Shown here: positions 6,512 through 8,719 of the stretch, piece after piece
Position numbering within the stretch: the stretch's first letter is position 1
Layout: every line of letters begins with the position of its first letter
Source: JANQTF01 sp036835375
Lineage (GTDB): Bacteria; Bacteroidota; Bacteroidia; J057
Assembly: GCA_036835375.1 (NCBI GenBank)
Contig: DAITMB010000170.1
Coordinates: forward strand, 1 to 8,719
Direction of reading: 5' to 3'
DNA length: 8,719 nt
Program-made: the position numbers and the translations under genes
The notes under the pieces: generated by a model
Databases searched by the model: none
What the model saw: only the letters and a program-made list of their open reading frames with translations
Told to the model about the DNA's origin: nothing

Positions 6512-8605
6512 TTAGCTCCGATTGAAGGCCCATTTGATTCCCACAAACCACTCTCGTCCGTGAATGGGGGCATACGAATAAGCGGTATCGAACCAGGGGC
6601 TGAAGCCAGTGGCAAAATTGGGATCGTTGAAGCCGCTGAGCGGTGTGATGGGCTGGCGAAAATCGAGAAGATTGGTCACGCCACCGTAGCATTCTACGCC
6701 CGATCGCTCCCAGCGCTTGCTCATACGAAGGTGGTGCTGGGCAAATGGGCGAGAGCGCTGGCTTCTTGGATGGAGGAGCAAGTCTCCCGCCTCGTCCACA
6801 TCATACACTTCCGGGAGTGCCATCGCGCCTGTCAATTGACTGGTGTAAGCAAAGGTCAGGCCGTGGCGTAGGAGTTGGTAGCTCGCTGTGGCGACGCCGC
6901 TCCAATTGGGTGCAAAGGGTACGGGGGTGGTGCTCTGCCTTCCTTGTTCATCCCACTCAGTCTCCTCGACCCTCAGCCAGGTCATCCCGACGTTCATTCG
7001 CAGAACTTCCGAAAACGCATGGTCCCATTGGCCGCTGATGCCTCTTGATCTCGTGAAACCTGGAGAATTTGCATAAATGATTTTGCCGGGCGTGTCGTAG
7101 TCCGGGTTGATTTTGTTGGTGAAATGGGTAAAATGCCCATCCAAATCCAGACTTCCTTCGCCGAGCCCGGATAGCTGATAGAGGTGGTGGAGATTCGCGG
7201 TCGTCGTGATTGAGCGCTCTGGGTTTAGTTTTTCGGCGATGATGACTTCTCGTTGGCCTGTGACAAAAGCGTGATCTTCCGTGAATAAGTTCACAATTCG
7301 GAAACCCGTGCCCATGTTGCCGCGCAGCGTCGTGAAGGGAGAGACGCGATATTTGAAGCTGATTCGTGGCGAAGGTATGGCCCCATGTGCTTGATAGTGA
7401 TCCAATCTTCCCCCCAGCAGCAAAGTCACCTTCTTTCCAAGGGCCCATTCGTCCTGAACGAAGATACCCGGAATGGCTTGCCGTTCAGGCTGATTCAGCC
7501 ACATTCCATTTACAGAATCCGCAGTGGCGACCGTGTTATCGTCATAATACTGAAACCTTGCCGTGAGTCCAGCGACGATGTCGTGATTTTTCCAATTCGG
7601 ATTCCAGATCAAGTTGCTAAACAGAATGCCTTGGGAAGCTACGTAGTGATCGCTGCCATAATAGCTGTCCTGATCGTGCCACGAGGCAGAATAGTCCCAG
7701 CGGAGACGAGATCCTAGCTCCCAACTCCCAAAGAGTTCGCCCCTTCGCGTGAAAATACTCTCCCCATACAGATCCTCACTGCCGCGAAGTTGACGGTATG
7801 AGCGATCGCGGACAAATCCTTCGACGCCATTTCTCCGATCCTCGTAAAATATTCTGCCGCTTATGCTCAGGTTTCGGTTGTGAGACAGGCCGCGCGTGTA
7901 TTTTCCAAAAAAAGACCATCGATCCATTGCTGGGAGGTCGCCCATTCCATCGGCATTGTCGTCTTCGAAGCGATTCATATACGCCGAATTCAAGCCAAGG
8001 AGAAAGTACCCCTTGCCAAGGCGGCTGGTCACGTTCGCATTGGTAAACACTTCGCCGTGTGTGGTCAACATCATGTCGAGCGCAACGGGTGCTTGCAGTG
8101 CAGGCGATTTGGTGATAACATTGACCACCCCTGCCATCGCTTCGCTCCCATAGAGCGTAGAATTCGGACCTTTGATGACCTCGATTCGGTCAATGATCGT
8201 CACGGGCAGTCCATTGAGACCATACACCGAAGCCAGATTACCAAACATTGGCATGCCATCGATGAGCACCGCTGTGTAAGCTCCGGGAAGTCCATTGATA
8301 GAGATCGAGTTCGTGTAGCACACGCCGCAAGCATTCACTTCCTGAAGGCCGTTGATCAAAGCGATGCCCTCCATCAGGTTTGTGACTGGCATTTGCTGTT
8401 GGAGGAATTTCGCAGAAATCACCTCGACTTTCACAGGAGATTGCGACAGCCTCACAGGCTTGAGTGTGCCTGTGATCACCACATCTTCCACCTCAAATGG
8501 CGTGCTCTCGTCCGCGAGTGCAGTCGAGTCGCTTCCGGACTGGCCATAAGCGGTCGATCCCAAGATCAGGAACACAATGCTAAGAAGGAGTAGGAGTCTA
8601 TTCAT
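6512..8605 (-). CDS. TonB-dependent outer membrane receptor
   Basis: The 697-aa product has a signal peptide (cleaved near STAYG before Gln22), a TonB-box-like segment EDVVITG (40-46), and a plug domain (~48-167). The plug carries the landmarks SINGLPG, VLIDGMPM, IDRIEVIKGPNSTLYGSEA and GVVNVITK. A 22-strand-type barrel (~180-697) contains GTGFRIVNLFTED (432-444) and an aromatic C-terminal strand (EWFVGIKWAF). TonB receptors import scarce nutrients such as iron chelates, haem, cobalamin or glycans using TonB-ExbBD energy. The short N-terminus without a carboxypeptidase-D-like domain, and the absence of a SusD neighbour, argue against a SusC-type glycan importer and for a FepA/BtuB-like receptor. 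The plug has a Cys-Gly-Val-Cys motif at 93-96 that is not general to the superfamily. The substrate cannot be told from sequence. The start is well placed behind a promoter match and a 16-bp palindrome, which suggests repressor control. A basic Arg-Ser tail follows the final Phe of the barrel strand. Confidence 0.96.
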   Translation of the reverse strand: MNRLLLLLSIVFLILGSTAYGQSGSDSTALADESTPFEVEDVVITGTLKPVRLSQSPVKVEVISAKFLQQQMPVTNLMEGIALINGLQEVNACGVCYTNSISINGLPGAYTAVLIDGMPMFGNLASVYGLNGLPVTIIDRIEVIKGPNSTLYGSEAMAGVVNVITKSPALQAPVALDMMLTTHGEVFTNANVTSRLGKGYFLLGLNSAYMNRFEDDNADGMGDLPAMDRWSFFGKYTRGLSHNRNLSISGRIFYEDRRNGVEGFVRDRSYRQLRGSEDLYGESIFTRRGELFGSWELGSRLRWDYSASWHDQDSYYGSDHYVASQGILFSNLIWNPNWKNHDIVAGLTARFQYYDDNTVATADSVNGMWLNQPERQAIPGIFVQDEWALGKKVTLLLGGRLDHYQAHGAIPSPRISFKYRVSPFTTLRGNMGTGFRIVNLFTEDHAFVTGQREVIIAEKLNPERSITTTANLHHLYQLSGLGEGSLDLDGHFTHFTNKINPDYDTPGKIIYANSPGFTRSRGISGQWDHAFSEVLRMNVGMTWLRVEETEWDEQGRQSTTPVPFAPNWSGVATASYQLLRHGLTFAYTSQLTGAMALPEVYDVDEAGDLLLHPRSQRSRPFAQHHLRMSKRWERSGVECYGGVTNLLDFRQPITPLSGFNDPNFATGFSPWFDTAYSYAPIHGREWFVGIKWAFNRS

Positions 8606-8636
8606 GGCAAATCAATCAGCGTAACAAGTAGATTCG

Positions 8637-8644
8637 CAAACTTA
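8637..8644 (-). promoter_or_regulatory. Promoter -7 element of the TonB receptor gene
   Basis: The minus strand reads TAAGTTTG, an exact match to the Bacteroidota -7 consensus TAnnTTTG, 31 bases upstream of the ATG. It would give a leader of roughly 25 nt. The -33 region, about 20 bp upstream, falls on TTTAG inside the palindrome, only a partial match to the TTTG element. Confidence 0.5.
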
Positions 8645-8653
8645 AAAATAATC

Positions 8654-8669
8654 TTTAGATTAATCTAAA
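8654..8669. promoter_or_regulatory. 16-bp perfect palindrome, likely operator of the receptor gene
   Basis: TTTAGATTAATCTAAA is perfectly self-complementary over 16 bp. It sits where the -33 contact of the receptor promoter would be, so a bound dimer would block transcription. The TTAG...CTAA arms recall operators of DtxR/MntR-family metal-dependent repressors, and TonB receptors are often metal-regulated. The regulator's identity is inference. It does not look like a transcript hairpin, because it is upstream of the predicted start site. Confidence 0.5.
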
Positions 8670-8687
8670 AATATTGTTCAAAAAATC

Positions 8688-8719
8688 GGGAGTTGGGAGT
8701 TGGGGAGAGTTGGGAGTTG
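8688..8719 (+). repeat. GGGAGTT heptamer repeat, cut by the window edge
   Basis: GGGAGTT occurs at 8688-8694, 8695-8701 and 8712-8718, with a longer variant GGGGAGAGTT at 8702-8711. The array runs to the last base of the window, so its full size is unknown. The four G-runs (3, 3, 4 and 3 Gs with spacers of 4, 4 and 6) fit the classical G-quadruplex pattern on the plus strand. It lies ~19 bp upstream of the operator-like palindrome. Confidence 0.8.

Noticed and set aside
6339..6692. A 117-codon minus-strand frame whose stop overlaps the repeat-protein start as ATGA
   Set aside because: The overlap looks like translational coupling, but the frame lies mostly inside the receptor's C-terminal barrel in another frame. 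Its Arg/His/Ser-rich product has no domain character.
7880..8593. A 237-codon plus-strand frame antisense to the receptor gene
   Set aside because: The His/Arg-rich product, without a signal, motif or start context, is typical of a shadow of a GC-balanced coding strand.
6512..8605. SusC-type glycan importer or a polysaccharide-utilisation locus
   Set aside because: The protein is too short, has no N-terminal carboxypeptidase-D-like domain, and there is no SusD or glycoside hydrolase beside it.

Overview
The window looks like a scaffold piece from a Bacteroidota bacterium, most plausibly of the Saprospiria/Cytophagia type. Two large proteins end in a C-terminal type IX secretion (T9SS type A) sorting domain, which is essentially confined to this phylum. 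The large outer-membrane gene is a Bacteroidota-style TonB-dependent receptor, the start codons lack Shine-Dalgarno sequences, and the best promoter match is the phylum's TAnnTTTG -7 element. All four convincing genes lie on the minus strand and are read right to left.

Layout from right to left (direction of transcription). The window begins with a G-rich heptamer repeat (8688-8719). It is followed by a 16-bp perfect palindrome (8654-8669) and an exact TAnnTTTG promoter element (8637-8644). These precede a 697-aa TonB-dependent receptor (6512-8605). A 169-bp spacer with a 14-bp palindrome leads to an 854-aa secreted protein (3778-6342). That protein is made of four tandem ~172-aa beta-rich modules plus a sorting domain. 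After 87 bp comes a secreted right-handed beta-helix protein (1846-3690), also with a sorting domain. Only 3 bases past its stop codon there is a run of exactly 100 Ns (1743-1842), a scaffold gap. Beyond the gap lie a GA-rich 15-bp tandem repeat (1634-1698), an AT-rich intergenic stretch with three 11-bp-phased CTTAA(C/A) repeats resembling a Pho box (1368-1397), a 402-aa lipoprotein of unknown function (114-1322), and a stem-loop downstream of its stop (57-83).

How the genes may work together: the receptor and the two T9SS cargo proteins could form a surface module, with binding modules and a beta-helix protein outside the cell and a TonB-driven importer in the outer membrane. This rests only on gene order and orientation. 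There is no SusD partner and no recognisable catalytic enzyme, so it is not a standard polysaccharide-utilisation locus. The palindrome over the receptor promoter suggests repression by a dimeric, possibly metal-sensing, regulator. The lipoprotein gene is more AT-rich, lies across the assembly gap and has its own promoter signals, so it is probably unrelated to the other three. I see no tRNA, rRNA, CRISPR array, transposase or phage gene.
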